Assembly: GCA_965198795.1 (NCBI GenBank)
Contig: OZ240674.1
Coordinates: forward strand, 62,001-126,000
Length of the DNA: 64,000 nt
Direction of reading: 5' to 3'
Source: G965198795 sp965198795
GTDB taxonomy: Bacteria; Pseudomonadota; Alphaproteobacteria; Rhodospirillales; Casp-alpha2
Shown here: positions 18,099 to 27,419 of the stretch, piece after piece
Layout of the letters: each line of letters starts with the position of its first letter
Numbering within the stretch: the first letter of the stretch is position 1
Translations under genes and position numbers: made by a program
Notes under the pieces: model-generated
Database searches by the model: none
Told to the model about the DNA's origin: nothing
Seen by the model: only the letters and a program-made list of their open reading frames with translations

Positions 18099-18521
18099 TT
18101 ATTTTTCGGTTTCGCCGACCAGGTCTGTCTCGGCGGATTCGTCCGACGCGTTGGTGGTTGCCGAAGCGTTGGTTGTGTCCCGCGCGTGTTGATAGCCGAC
18201 GGTGTGACCATGGCCGCTGGCCATGCGGTATACGTTCAGAACGCCGGCGGCGCCCCCGAACAAGAACATCACCAGCATCGCCCAGGGACGGGTGCCGAGC
18301 CACTCATCAACGAGCCAGCCGGCGCCCGCCCCGACGGCGACGGCGGAAACTAACTCGATCCCGACGCGAAACGCAAGCCCAAGTCCGCTTCGAGGGGCGT
18401 CTTCTCCGGGTTTTTTCCACGTCCGTTCCTCGTGAGCGGTCTTTTGGGCCGCATCCAGGCGTTTCCCAAGGTCGTCGAGCGTGGGTTTTTCCGGGTCTTG
18501 AGATGAGTTTTGTTCCGGCAT
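18099..18521 (-). CDS. atpI: F0F1 ATP synthase assembly protein AtpI-like
   Basis: 140 aa. A polar N-terminal segment precedes two membrane helices: GLAFRVGIELVSAVAVGAGA, then a turn with DEWLGTRPW, then AMLVMFLFGGAAGVLNVYR. This is the AtpI/AtpQ-like pattern; AtpI helps c-ring assembly or Mg2+ handling. It leads the F0 operon. The C-terminal 35 residues are Thr/Asn/Asp-rich and look disordered. Confidence 0.88.
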   Translation of the reverse strand: MPEQNSSQDPEKPTLDDLGKRLDAAQKTAHEERTWKKPGEDAPRSGLGLAFRVGIELVSAVAVGAGAGWLVDEWLGTRPWAMLVMFLFGGAAGVLNVYRMASGHGHTVGYQHARDTTNASATTNASDESAETDLVGETEK

Positions 18522-18672
18522 GAGGGGGGGTTTTGCTTGGAATTGGGGAAAGAGTCAATGAATGCGCGCGCGCCGCCGGCTTTGGCGTTTCCGGGGGCGT
18601 CAGCCCCGCAAAAGCCGGGGTCCGCCGGCTGGGAGAATGAATTCCGGCTTGCGTTGGAATAACGGCATGGGA

Positions 18673-21600
18673 CTATCCCGCCGCCCGCATGGACGCCGCG
18701 CGGTCCAAATCAACCGACACCAACTGCGATACACCGCGCTCCTGCATGGTGACGCCGAAGAGACGTTGCATACGGGCCATGGTCATGCGGTGATGGGTGA
18801 TGATCAGGAAGCGCGTGGCGCCTTGCTTGATCATGGACTCCAGCATTTTGCAGAACCGGTCCACGTTGGCGTCGTCCAAGGGCGCGTCCACTTCGTCCAG
18901 AACACAGATCGGGGCCGGGTTCGTCTGGAACACAGCGAACAGCAGCGCGATGGCGGTCAGCGCCTGCTCCCCGCCGGACAGCAGAGACAGCGCCCGCATC
19001 TTTTTGCCAGGCGGAGAGGCGAGGATTTCCAGGCCCGCTTCCAGCGGATCATCGGATTCGACCAGTTCCAGATGCGCTTCCCCGCCGCCGAACAAGGTCA
19101 CGAACAGTTGCTTGAAGTGGTCGTTTACCTCTTCAAAGGACGCCAGCAGGCGGGCGCGTCCCTCGCGGTTGATTTCCGATATCCCCTGACGAAGGCGGGA
19201 GATGGCGGCGATCAGATCCGCTTTCTCGGCATCCAGGCTTTCCATCTGTTCGGCGAGTTCGCGCATTTCCTCGTCCGCCCGAAGATTCACCGGTCCCATG
19301 GTGTCACGTTCGCGGTTCAGACGCTCCACTTTCCGCTCCGTGTCGCGCAATTCAGGCAGCGGCGCGTCTTCTCTCAATTCCGCTGCGGCGAACAGCCCTT
19401 CGGGTTGGAGTTGAAGGCGCTCACGCACCCGTTCCGTCACTGTACCGACTGCTTGGTCCGCTTGCTCAACGGCGCCCTCCGCCCGGACACGTTGTTCCCG
19501 GGCTTGAGCCAGCCGGGCTTCCGCCGTCCGCAGGGCTTGGTCCGCGCCGCGGAGCGCGCCCTCGGCGTCCGCCAGCTTATCGGCCAAGCCTTTGCGCTTT
19601 TGCTCTGACGTTTCAATGGCGGACAACAGCTTGGACCGTTTCCCGGCGATTTCGGCCGGTTTGGCCTCCAGCGCGTCCAATTCCTCGACCAGCCGCGCGC
19701 GGCGCGCGGCGAGGGCGGCCTGCTGTTCGCGCGCGTCGGATTTCCGGGATTCCCAGGACGCACGTTCCCGGCCGATGGCGTCCAGGCGTTCCAACCGGGC
19801 TTTGGCGTCCCGTTCCAGCGCCGCATGGCGGCTTTGGGCGGCGGCTTCGTCTGAGCGCTTTTCCGAGAGGACGGCGCGGCGAAACACCAGTTCCTCGCGC
19901 TTCCTCGCCATATCGGGCAGCGCGCCGAACTCGGTTCTGGCTTCGGTCAATTGAGCGCCGGTCTCCGAAATCTCCGCGTTCAGCCGCTCCGCCTGCCCTG
20001 TCAGGGCGCCGAGCCGCGCGCGCGCGGTCTGGGCCTTGTCCTTGGTTCGCGACAAATGATCGCGGGCGCGGTTGAAGGCGGCGTCGGCCTCACGCAACGC
20101 CGAGCGTGCCGCTTCCTCATCCTGGCGGGCGCTGCGGGCCTTGGTCTGAGCGGCTTCCGCCTTTTCCCTCACAGCCGCGTAGGCTTTGGACTTCTCAGCC
20201 AGCAGTTCTTCCAAGTCCGCCAGCTTGTTCTTTTGGGCGAGGCGTTTGGCGGCCGCCGTCTCCGCCCCTTCGTGAACGGTTAATCCGTCCCAGCGCCACA
20301 AACCGCCGTCCCGGGTCACGAGGCGTTGGCCGGATTTCAGGCTGGCTTGGAGGTTCGCCGCAGTCTCCGCGTCCGCACAAACACCCACCAGGGACAAACG
20401 GCGGCGGAGCGGCTCCGGCGCGCGGACGGCTTCGCCGAGCGCGGTCACCCCGGCGGGCAGGGACGGCGGCGCGCTCAGGGGTGGCAGAGAGCGCCAGTGA
20501 ACGGGCGCCTCATCATCCGCCGGAACATTCAGGTCGTCGCCCAGCGCCACGCCCAGGGCTTCCTCAAAACCCGGATCGGCGGTGATATCTTCCAGCACAG
20601 GTTTCCATCCACAGCCGTCATCGACGGATAAAAGGCCACGGAGCGCCCCGGTTTCCGCCTCAAGGGCGGTTAGGGCGTTTCGGGCTTCGCGTTCGGCTTG
20701 AACGGCGGCCTCCCCGGTCTCCACGGCGTCCACCCGGACCGTTTCCGCATCCGCGCGCGCCGACCGGGCGGCTTCCAAGTGGGCGGCGGTTTCTTCCGCC
20801 GCTTTTTCGGCTTCGGCGAGTTCCACCAGGTCAGCCGACCGGTTTTCCAGTTGGGCGCGCTCCGCCTCCGTCCGTTCACGATGGGCGTTCAAGCGCTCGA
20901 GGCGGCCCGAGAGGTCGCCGACTCGGCGCTCCAAGGAACCCTGCCGCGCCGCGCCGGAGGCGGCTTCTTCCGTCAAGCGGCTGACATCCCGGTCCAGTTC
21001 GCTCACGGCGTCAGCGGCCGCTCGAAGCGCCGCTTCCGCGGCCTTCAAGGCGTCCTTTTCCTTGTCGCGATGGGCTTGCAGTTCCGCCCGTTCGCCGCCC
21101 AACCGCTCGATGGCGGCGTCCGCGTCCGACAGCAGCGCGGTTTCGCGCGTCATGTCCCGGTCCGCTTCTTGAATGCGTTGTTCGCGGTCCCGTTTGACGC
21201 CGGCCAGCCGCGCTTCTTCCGCGTCTAGGCTCTCGCGCGCCAGGTTTAGGCGCTGCAATTCCGCCGCCGCGCCAGTTTCCGCATCGCGGAGTTCAGGCAA
21301 ACCCGCCGAGGCGGCCGCCTGCAAGGTGGAAGCTTCCGCCGCCAGGCGCGCCGAACGGTTCACTTCTTCCGTGGCCTGTTTTAGCGCCGCCCGCGCTTTC
21401 GAGCGAGTTTCTTCCGCCGCCACCCAGCGCAGATGGAACAGGGCCGCTTCCGCTGTGCGGATATGGTCCGACAGGTTCCGGTAACGCGACGCTTGACGGG
21501 CCTGCTTCCTCAGGGAGTTCATCTGGACTTCCAGGGCGCCCAGAATGTCGTCCAGCCGCTCCAGGTTGGTCTCCGCTCCCCGCAGGCGCAACTCCGCCTC

Positions 21601-22137
21601 GTGCCGGCGGGAGTGCAGCCCGGTGATTCCGGCCGCTTCTTCCAACAGCAATCGCCGTTGGGCCGGTTTCGCGTTGATCACCGCTCCGACGCGGCCCTGG
21701 CTGACCATGGCGGTTGACCGGGCGCCGGTGGATTGATCCGCGAACAGCAACTGAACGTCGCGGGCGCGGACTTCCCTGCCATTGACGCGATAGGTGGAGC
21801 CCTTGTCGCGCTCAATCTTCCGCGAAACCTCCAACTCGTCCGCGTCATTGAATTGGGCGGGCGCTTGACGTTCCTTGTTGTCGAGGGTCAACACCACTTC
21901 GGCGATGTTTCGGCCGGGCCGCTCGCGGGTGCCGGCGAAGATGACGTCCTCCATCTCGGAACCGCGCATTTGCTTGGCCGACGTTTCGCCCATCACCCAC
22001 CTCAGCGCTTCGACAAGGTTCGACTTGCCGCAGCCGTTGGGGCCGACGACGCCCGTCAGCCCATCGTTGATGCGCAGTTCCGTCGAGTCCACGAAGGACT
22101 TGAAACCAGTCAGGCGCAGTTTCTGAAACCGAAGCAC
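18673..22137 (-). CDS. smc: Chromosome segregation protein SMC
   Basis: 1154 aa from GTG 22137, chosen because gggggtggag precedes it and the family starts (M)LRFQKLRLTGFKSFVD; an ATG 9 codons earlier is possible. Walker A is GPNGCGKS at residues 32-39. Coiled-coil arms follow, with a hinge around ALGVALGDDLNVPADDE. The second arm leads to the C-terminal ABC signature LSGGEQALTAIALLFA and Walker B VLDEVDAPLDD. It is the ATPase of the SMC-ScpAB condensin. Full length, no lesions seen. Confidence 0.97.
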   Translation of the reverse strand: MLRFQKLRLTGFKSFVDSTELRINDGLTGVVGPNGCGKSNLVEALRWVMGETSAKQMRGSEMEDVIFAGTRERPGRNIAEVVLTLDNKERQAPAQFNDADELEVSRKIERDKGSTYRVNGREVRARDVQLLFADQSTGARSTAMVSQGRVGAVINAKPAQRRLLLEEAAGITGLHSRRHEAELRLRGAETNLERLDDILGALEVQMNSLRKQARQASRYRNLSDHIRTAEAALFHLRWVAAEETRSKARAALKQATEEVNRSARLAAEASTLQAAASAGLPELRDAETGAAAELQRLNLARESLDAEEARLAGVKRDREQRIQEADRDMTRETALLSDADAAIERLGGERAELQAHRDKEKDALKAAEAALRAAADAVSELDRDVSRLTEEAASGAARQGSLERRVGDLSGRLERLNAHRERTEAERAQLENRSADLVELAEAEKAAEETAAHLEAARSARADAETVRVDAVETGEAAVQAEREARNALTALEAETGALRGLLSVDDGCGWKPVLEDITADPGFEEALGVALGDDLNVPADDEAPVHWRSLPPLSAPPSLPAGVTALGEAVRAPEPLRRRLSLVGVCADAETAANLQASLKSGQRLVTRDGGLWRWDGLTVHEGAETAAAKRLAQKNKLADLEELLAEKSKAYAAVREKAEAAQTKARSARQDEEAARSALREADAAFNRARDHLSRTKDKAQTARARLGALTGQAERLNAEISETGAQLTEARTEFGALPDMARKREELVFRRAVLSEKRSDEAAAQSRHAALERDAKARLERLDAIGRERASWESRKSDAREQQAALAARRARLVEELDALEAKPAEIAGKRSKLLSAIETSEQKRKGLADKLADAEGALRGADQALRTAEARLAQAREQRVRAEGAVEQADQAVGTVTERVRERLQLQPEGLFAAAELREDAPLPELRDTERKVERLNRERDTMGPVNLRADEEMRELAEQMESLDAEKADLIAAISRLRQGISEINREGRARLLASFEEVNDHFKQLFVTLFGGGEAHLELVESDDPLEAGLEILASPPGKKMRALSLLSGGEQALTAIALLFAVFQTNPAPICVLDEVDAPLDDANVDRFCKMLESMIKQGATRFLIITHHRMTMARMQRLFGVTMQERGVSQLVSVDLDRAASMRAAG

Positions 22138-22164
22138 CAGCGCTCCACCCCCTGTTTCGCACAC

Positions 22165-22368
22165 TGAATTAGGGCGATATCAGCGATATATATGGGCCAA
22201 TACGGGCCTGAAATACTATATATTGAGACTATAGAATCGGTTCAAGACGAGAGTCCACGCGGATTCACGCTTCCTTCACGCAAAAGCTGTGGGAAACTTC
22301 AAACGAAAGCGGTCCGCGCTCCGGGCGAAATACAGGAAGAACGGGCCGTCCGAGTGATTTACATGTGT
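22165..22368. promoter_or_regulatory. AT-rich gap between the DsbA-like gene and smc
   Basis: About 200 bases downstream of the DsbA-like gene and upstream of smc, markedly AT-rich around 22180-22235 (tatatatgggcc, actatatattgag). It probably holds the smc promoter. I cannot fix -35 and -10 boxes with confidence. Confidence 0.4.
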
Positions 22369-23049
22369 TTAATTCAGCGCGGCGTCAATCGCCTTGGAGA
22401 GGCTGGCCAAATCCGAGCCGCCTCGGTGCGGTTCGCCGTTGATGACGAAGGACGGCGTGCCGCGGACGCCAAATTTCTGGCTCCACTCCTCGGCTTTTTC
22501 CGTAATACTTTTGAGCAGCGGTTCCTGACGCAGGCATTCCTGAACGGTTTCGGATGAAACGCCGCCCTTGCGCGCGGAAGCGGTCAGGGCCTGCAACAGG
22601 TTTCGCGAGCTGAACCAGCCGCTCTGGTCGTGATAGAAAATTTCCAACATGCCGAAGTAACGCGTGGCGGGCGCGCAGCGGGCAATCATGGCGGCGCCGA
22701 TGGAAACCTGCGGCGGGCTGGTCGGGAAGTCGCGATAGATGAACCGTACCTTGCCCGTATCGATATATTTCTTCTTCAGGTCCTTGAAGACGTTGTTGTG
22801 GAACTGCGCGCAATGCGAGCAGGCTAGCGACGCGAATTCAATCACTGTGACTGGGGCGTCGTCTCTGCCGAGGCTGCGGTCCGACATCATGACGTCCAAG
22901 GGCGGCAGCGCCTGCGCCTTGACGGCGCCAGGCAGCAGCAGGGCGGCGCCCGAGGCGGCCGCGCCGGCCATCATGTTTCGGCGTGTGAATCGAGCAGCCG
23001 GGCCCGGTTCGGCGAACAGGCCGGGCGCGTCTGAGCGTTGGTTGGTCAT
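22369..23049 (-). CDS. DsbA family thiol oxidoreductase (Tat-exported)
   Basis: 226 aa from ATG 23049, which has gaggaga 7 bases upstream; an ATG 5 codons earlier lacks this. The N-terminus has a twin-arginine-like signal, FTRRNMMAGAAASGAALLLP, ending KAQA near residue 47. The thioredoxin-fold active site is C77-S-H-C80, and the cis-proline loop is GVRGTPSFVING. It belongs to the DsbA/DsbG-like (BdbD) group that oxidises or isomerises periplasmic disulfides. It lies between DUF721 and smc, a common alphaproteobacterial arrangement. Confidence 0.93.
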   Translation of the reverse strand: MTNQRSDAPGLFAEPGPAARFTRRNMMAGAAASGAALLLPGAVKAQALPPLDVMMSDRSLGRDDAPVTVIEFASLACSHCAQFHNNVFKDLKKKYIDTGKVRFIYRDFPTSPPQVSIGAAMIARCAPATRYFGMLEIFYHDQSGWFSSRNLLQALTASARKGGVSSETVQECLRQEPLLKSITEKAEEWSQKFGVRGTPSFVINGEPHRGGSDLASLSKAIDAALN

Positions 23050-23139
23050 TCGGCGTCTCCTCATTAATCGATCAATGGCCGAGATGTAGCGGCTTAATAT
23101 GACGTAATCCGAGGCTGAGTCGAGGTCGGGGCGGCTTGT

Positions 23140-23685
23140 TCACGAATCCGTGTTTCCGGTTTTCCGTGAAGGACGGGTTCGGATCGCGCGTCCCAACCGT
23201 TCGAGAGCCGCGCGCAGGTCCGGATCGTCCACCGCGGCGATATCGGCCTTAAGGGCGTTTTCCCCGGCCGGGCCAAGCGGAGGCCGTGACTTGCCCCGCT
23301 CTGGCGGAACGGGCAGAAGCGCCTGGACGATGCTGATTTTCTCAACCGCGTTATAGCCGAAATAGCCGTTTATGCGCTCAATCACCATCGGTTCCAGATG
23401 TTGCAACTCTAACGCCAGGCCCGGATTTCCCACCCGCAAACACAGCGTTCCGCCCGCCTTGGCGCCGCGAGGATAAAGGATACGTTCCGGAACACTGTTA
23501 TCCGCGATCAAGGGGCCCGCGATCACCGCCCAGTCTCTGACCACCGCCCCCTGGGCGAAGCCGCGGCGCCCAAAAGCCCGTGTCGTCAGGCCGGCCAGAC
23601 TGGCGCCCAGCGCGGTCATGCGATTCTTGCGTTTCGGCGGGATAGCCTGTGGCGTTTGCTTCGTGGAGGAGTCCGTATCGGCCAT
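23140..23685 (-). CDS. DUF721 / DciA-like protein
   Basis: 181 aa. The DUF721 core runs from WAVIAGPLIADNSVPERILYP to about residue 120 (LQHLEPMVIERINGYFGYN). The family includes DciA, the loader of the DnaB helicase in bacteria without DnaC. It is divergent from mutY and co-directional with the DsbA-like gene. The C-terminal 55 residues are variable. A loader role is inferred from the family. Confidence 0.87.
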   Translation of the reverse strand: MADTDSSTKQTPQAIPPKRKNRMTALGASLAGLTTRAFGRRGFAQGAVVRDWAVIAGPLIADNSVPERILYPRGAKAGGTLCLRVGNPGLALELQHLEPMVIERINGYFGYNAVEKISIVQALLPVPPERGKSRPPLGPAGENALKADIAAVDDPDLRAALERLGRAIRTRPSRKTGNTDS

Positions 23686-23775
23686 ATCGTGTTCGCCGGG
23701 GTTTTGGATAAGCGGCCGTCATGCTAGGAACCAGGCGTCGCCGCCGCAATAGAAAGCGGCGGCCCTGGTTCGAAT

Positions 23776-24876
23776 ATGATGGTTTTCCCGATGCCCGACA
23801 GCCCGACCGCCGACGCTCTATTGGACTGGTATGACCATAACCGGCGGGAACTTCCTTGGCGGGCAGGCCCGGGTGAAACCCCCGACCCCTACCACGTCTG
23901 GCTGTCGGAAATCATGTTGCAGCAAACCACGGCCGGGACCGTTGGAAGCTATTTTGAAACCTTCAAGCAACGGTGGCCAAGGGTCGAAAACCTGGCGGCG
24001 GCGGATTTGGATGCGGTGTTGACGGCGTGGGCCGGACTGGGTTACTACGCGCGGGCCCGAAACCTTCACAAATGCGCCGGCGTCGTGGCCTTCGAATTTG
24101 GCGGCCGGTTTCCGGAAACGGAAAAAGAGCTGCTGACGCTTCCCGGCGTGGGCGCCTACACGGCCGCAGCCATTGCGGCGATCGCCTTCAACCAGCCGGC
24201 CGCCCCCGTTGACGGCAACATCGAGCGGGTGACGACCCGGCTTTTTCGTCTGGAAACGCCGCCGTCAAGGGTGAAGACCGAGGTGAAAGCGAGGACCGGG
24301 AGGCTTGTCCCGCCGGAGCGCCCCGGCGACTTCGCTCAAGCGATGATGGATCTGGGCGCGACGGTCTGCACGCCAAGGAAACCGAAGTGTCCGGTGTGTC
24401 CGTTCCGAAGCGCCTGTCAGGCCGTTCTGACGGGGGACGCGGAGCGATTCCCGGTCAAGGCGCCAAAGAAGCCGAAACCGACGCGGATAGGCGCCGTCTG
24501 GTGGTTGGAGGACGCAAACAGCCGTGTTCTGCTGCGCCGCCGGGCGGAGACCGGGCTGCTGGGCGGCATGATGGAGTTTCCGTCCAGCGGCTGGACGGAT
24601 GGAGATGAGGACGTGGGGGCGCAAATGTCGGCGGTGGAGGCCAATTGGCGCGCGCTTCCCGGGGTTATCCGCCACACTTTCACCCACTTCCATCTGGAGC
24701 TTTCAGTTTGGCGGGGCCGTTGCCGCCGGCCCGGCGGGGAGTTGGGTCTTTGGACAGCGCCCGGCGAGTTCAGGAATCATGCGCTTCCGGCCGTGATGAG
24801 GAAGGTTTGGAGGCACGTTCAGGAGAAAGGATGGCGAGAGACGCGAGAGACGCCACGCGCATGGGATGGCGCGTAA
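23776..24876 (+). CDS. mutY: A/G-specific adenine glycosylase
   Basis: 366 aa. Catalytic E45 is in SEIMLQQTT; the HhH motif LPGVGAYTAAAIAAIAF is followed by D146 in PVDGNIERV. The 4Fe-4S loop has C198, C205, C208 and C214. The C-terminal NUDIX-like domain that recognises 8-oxoG starts near residue 235, with a plausible GLLGGMMEFPSSGW. It removes adenine mispaired with 8-oxoguanine. The gene is divergent from DUF721, 90 bases away. Confidence 0.97.
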   Translation: MMVFPMPDSPTADALLDWYDHNRRELPWRAGPGETPDPYHVWLSEIMLQQTTAGTVGSYFETFKQRWPRVENLAAADLDAVLTAWAGLGYYARARNLHKCAGVVAFEFGGRFPETEKELLTLPGVGAYTAAAIAAIAFNQPAAPVDGNIERVTTRLFRLETPPSRVKTEVKARTGRLVPPERPGDFAQAMMDLGATVCTPRKPKCPVCPFRSACQAVLTGDAERFPVKAPKKPKPTRIGAVWWLEDANSRVLLRRRAETGLLGGMMEFPSSGWTDGDEDVGAQMSAVEANWRALPGVIRHTFTHFHLELSVWRGRCRRPGGELGLWTAPGEFRNHALPAVMRKVWRHVQEKGWRETRETPRAWDGA

Positions 24877-25003
24877 GGTTCCGTCCCCATATTCTGATCG
24901 CCCAAACAGGGGAGATCAGGGGAGTGTTGAACCTGTAACGCGCAGTGATTCAGTTTGAAAGCCTGTCCCGGGCGTGTCGTCAGTCGGAAAGGGAGAACCG
25001 TGA

Positions 25004-26329
25004 ATGACGCCGGGTGCGCGTGTCCAGGCGACCATCGAGCTTCTTGAGATCATCGCCAAAGCCGAGACCAGTGTGGCTTCGACGCTGGAGAATTACTTCC
25101 GCAAGCGCCGTTACGCGGGTTCCGGTGACCGGCGCGACGTCACGGGCCGGGTCTATGACGTACTGCGCCGCCGGGCCCGGTTGGACTGGTGGATAGGGCG
25201 AACCGGGCTCGCCGTTGACGCATCGCCGCGATCCCGGGTGCTAAGCCATCTGGCGATTCACGAACGTCGCGATCCGGACACGGTCGCCATGATGTTTTCG
25301 GGAAACCGCCATTGCCCAGCCGCCCTAACCGGCGTGGAGGAAGGTCTGCTGAACGCGCTTTACGCCCGCCCGCCCATGCATGGGGACATGCCTGTTCATG
25401 TTCGTCAAGAAGCGCCGGACTGGCTGGAAGCGCCGCTGCGCGCCCTTTGGGGTGACGACTTCGAGACGGAAATGGCGGCGCTCAACCAAACGGCCCCGCT
25501 TGATCTGCGCGTGAATGTGGTCAAAGCGACCCGGGAGCGGGTTCAGAGCGATTTGGCGGCCGCCGGCGTCGAGGCGCGGTCCACGCCGTTGTCGCCCCGC
25601 GGCCTTCGTGTTGAGGGCAAAGCACGTTTGGGCGCCGCCGCGCCCTTCAAACAGGGTTGGTTCGATGTGCAGGATGAGGGGTCGCAGTTGCTGGCGTTGT
25701 TGTCCGACGCCAGACCCGGTGAGACGGTGGTGGATTTCTGCGCCGGCGCCGGCGGCAAAACCTTGGCCCTAGGCGCCGAAATGTGGGCGGACGGACGCCT
25801 CAAGGGGCGGTTGATCGCTTGCGATGTGTCCGGCTATCGGTTGAACCGGATGGACCGGCGGCTCAAGCGGGCGGGTCTTGGCGCGGTCATAAGGCAGGTT
25901 GTCGCGGCCAAGAATGATCCGTGGGTCGCGGATCATCGTGAGCAGGCGGACCGGGTTTTGGTGGATGCGCCATGCTCCGGCAGCGGCGCCTGGCGCCGTG
26001 ACCCGGAGGCAAAATGGCGTATCGGTCCGCAAGACATTACGGAACTGGTCGAGAAGCAGCGGCGAATTTTGACGGAAGCCGCCCCCCTGGCCGCCCCCGG
26101 GGGCAGATTGATTTACGCGACTTGCTCCCTGTTCGTGGAAGAGAATGAAGCTCAGGCCGATTGGTTCCAGGCCGCGTTTCCAGACTTTGAGGAATTATCC
26201 GTTGGAGACGTCTGGGACTCGGTGATCGGCGGCGCCCGGCCGGCGGGCCTCGCGGCCCGTATGCGTTTAAGCCCCGCGAAAACGGCGACGGATGGATTTT
26301 TCCTGAGCATCTTTCAGCGGCGCCGCTAA
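25004..26329 (+). CDS. RsmB/NOP family RNA cytosine-C5 methyltransferase
   Basis: 441 aa. The N-terminal half has the NusB-like helical domain of RsmB (SVASTLENYFRKRRYAGSGD region). The methyltransferase half has motif I around VVDFCAGAGGKTLALG, motif IV DAPCSGSG (C324, release cysteine) and motif VI ATCSLFVEENE (C374, nucleophile). It should methylate 16S rRNA, as RsmB does at C967, though other sites in this family cannot be excluded. It starts 128 bases after mutY, with ggaaagggagaacc before the ATG. Confidence 0.92.
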   Translation: MTPGARVQATIELLEIIAKAETSVASTLENYFRKRRYAGSGDRRDVTGRVYDVLRRRARLDWWIGRTGLAVDASPRSRVLSHLAIHERRDPDTVAMMFSGNRHCPAALTGVEEGLLNALYARPPMHGDMPVHVRQEAPDWLEAPLRALWGDDFETEMAALNQTAPLDLRVNVVKATRERVQSDLAAAGVEARSTPLSPRGLRVEGKARLGAAAPFKQGWFDVQDEGSQLLALLSDARPGETVVDFCAGAGGKTLALGAEMWADGRLKGRLIACDVSGYRLNRMDRRLKRAGLGAVIRQVVAAKNDPWVADHREQADRVLVDAPCSGSGAWRRDPEAKWRIGPQDITELVEKQRRILTEAAPLAAPGGRLIYATCSLFVEENEAQADWFQAAFPDFEELSVGDVWDSVIGGARPAGLAARMRLSPAKTATDGFFLSIFQRRR

Positions 26330-26917
26330 ATCATGAAAGCCCATGATTTCCGGCCGCTCTTGGAAAGGGGAAAGGCCGATACCGGAACAGATTCACAAAA
26401 TCGCCGTAAGTTAACTGGATGATAACCCATGCCCGGATACGTTTGACAGGTTTTTTGACGGTATTGGTGAAATCAGGCTTCCAGCGGGGATCGAAATCAT
26501 GAGCACCTTCAAAATTGACAAACGCGGTCAATCGGGAGAGCATCCACTGGACGGTCCTCATCCAACCGACTGACGCGCCGCCGCCGCATGGCTGGTTTCG
26601 CCGCGCGACGCGTTCAAGTTCGGATACATGCGATACGCTTTGCCAGGGCGAGGCTGCGGTCCCCGTTTTGCCGTTCCCGCGCTCCTGTTTTGTCATTCCG
26701 GCGCTCTTATTCCGTTATCCCCGCGAAGGCGGGAATCCAGCCAGGCGGCCCGCCGGGCGGCGTAATCGAAGCCAAGCCGTAGTCTCAAACCGCCTGAACC
26801 ATTACAATGGCGTTTCCGCTCAAGACATTGGCGGTCCGGAGGCGTATAATGCGCGCGGGGCCGCCACGCCCCGGCGGACTCGATACGTCCCGACAAGCGT
26901 CCAGGAGGGGAAATGAA
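26330..26917. other. Gene-poor gap with repeat blocks
   Basis: I see no convincing gene. Bases 26692-26758 hold one dispersed repeat unit (gtcattccgg, ccgcgaaggcgggaatccag, then ccaggcggcccgcc), and 26782-26808 repeats the block at 7456-7482. The remaining 350 bases after rsmB have open frames but no recognisable product. Confidence 0.6.
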
Positions 26918-27253
26918 ATGAGTTCCTTTGAAGCCGATGAGCGCCAAATTCGTCATTTCCTCGCAAAGACCGAAACCCTGATCCGCGCGGCCAATCTTGA
27001 GATTCTGGCGTCATGCCTGCCTGAGGTCGATGATGAGGTCGTCATGACCTTCGCCCGCGCCGTCGCCCGGTTGCGCGGACGCTATATGGAGGCGGTTTTC
27101 GCGCTGGCCAAGGACACCAGCGACACGCCGCCTCCGGATCAGGCCGTCGCCCGTGTCCGCGCATACCGAACGGTTTACGAGGAAGCGCGGCACGGCTTCG
27201 ATGAACTGACCCGCGCCATCGAACGTGGCTATATCAATGTTAAGCATGACTGA
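26918..27253 (+). CDS. Conserved-looking small helical protein, unknown
   Basis: 111 aa from ATG 26918, preceded by a strong aggagggg. It is cytoplasmic, charged and almost all helix (LAKTETLIRAANLEILASCL, then AVARLRGRYMEAVFALAK). It has no Cys pair, no membrane segment and no motif I know. Codon use fits the resident genes. The strong ribosome-binding site and composition support a real gene. It lies alone before the chromate transporter. Confidence 0.65.
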   Translation: MSSFEADERQIRHFLAKTETLIRAANLEILASCLPEVDDEVVMTFARAVARLRGRYMEAVFALAKDTSDTPPPDQAVARVRAYRTVYEEARHGFDELTRAIERGYINVKHD

Positions 27254-27419
27254 TCCCCGAAGCCGTGACGCCGGTTTTCAAGGAAACGAAAGACGCCCGG
27301 ACCTTCAAGGGCGGCGGTAAAAGCGTTTCAGATGTTCCACGCCGTCCAAGTTCCGCCCCGGCTGGCGGTCTCTCTCCGGCGTCAGCGCCCAAGAGAGCGC
27401 CCGGAAAAGAAGGAGCGGC

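Noticed and set aside
26331..26696. Minus-strand frame of 121 codons after the rsmB-like gene
   Set aside because: No ribosome-binding site, no family, and it ends in repeat-derived sequence.
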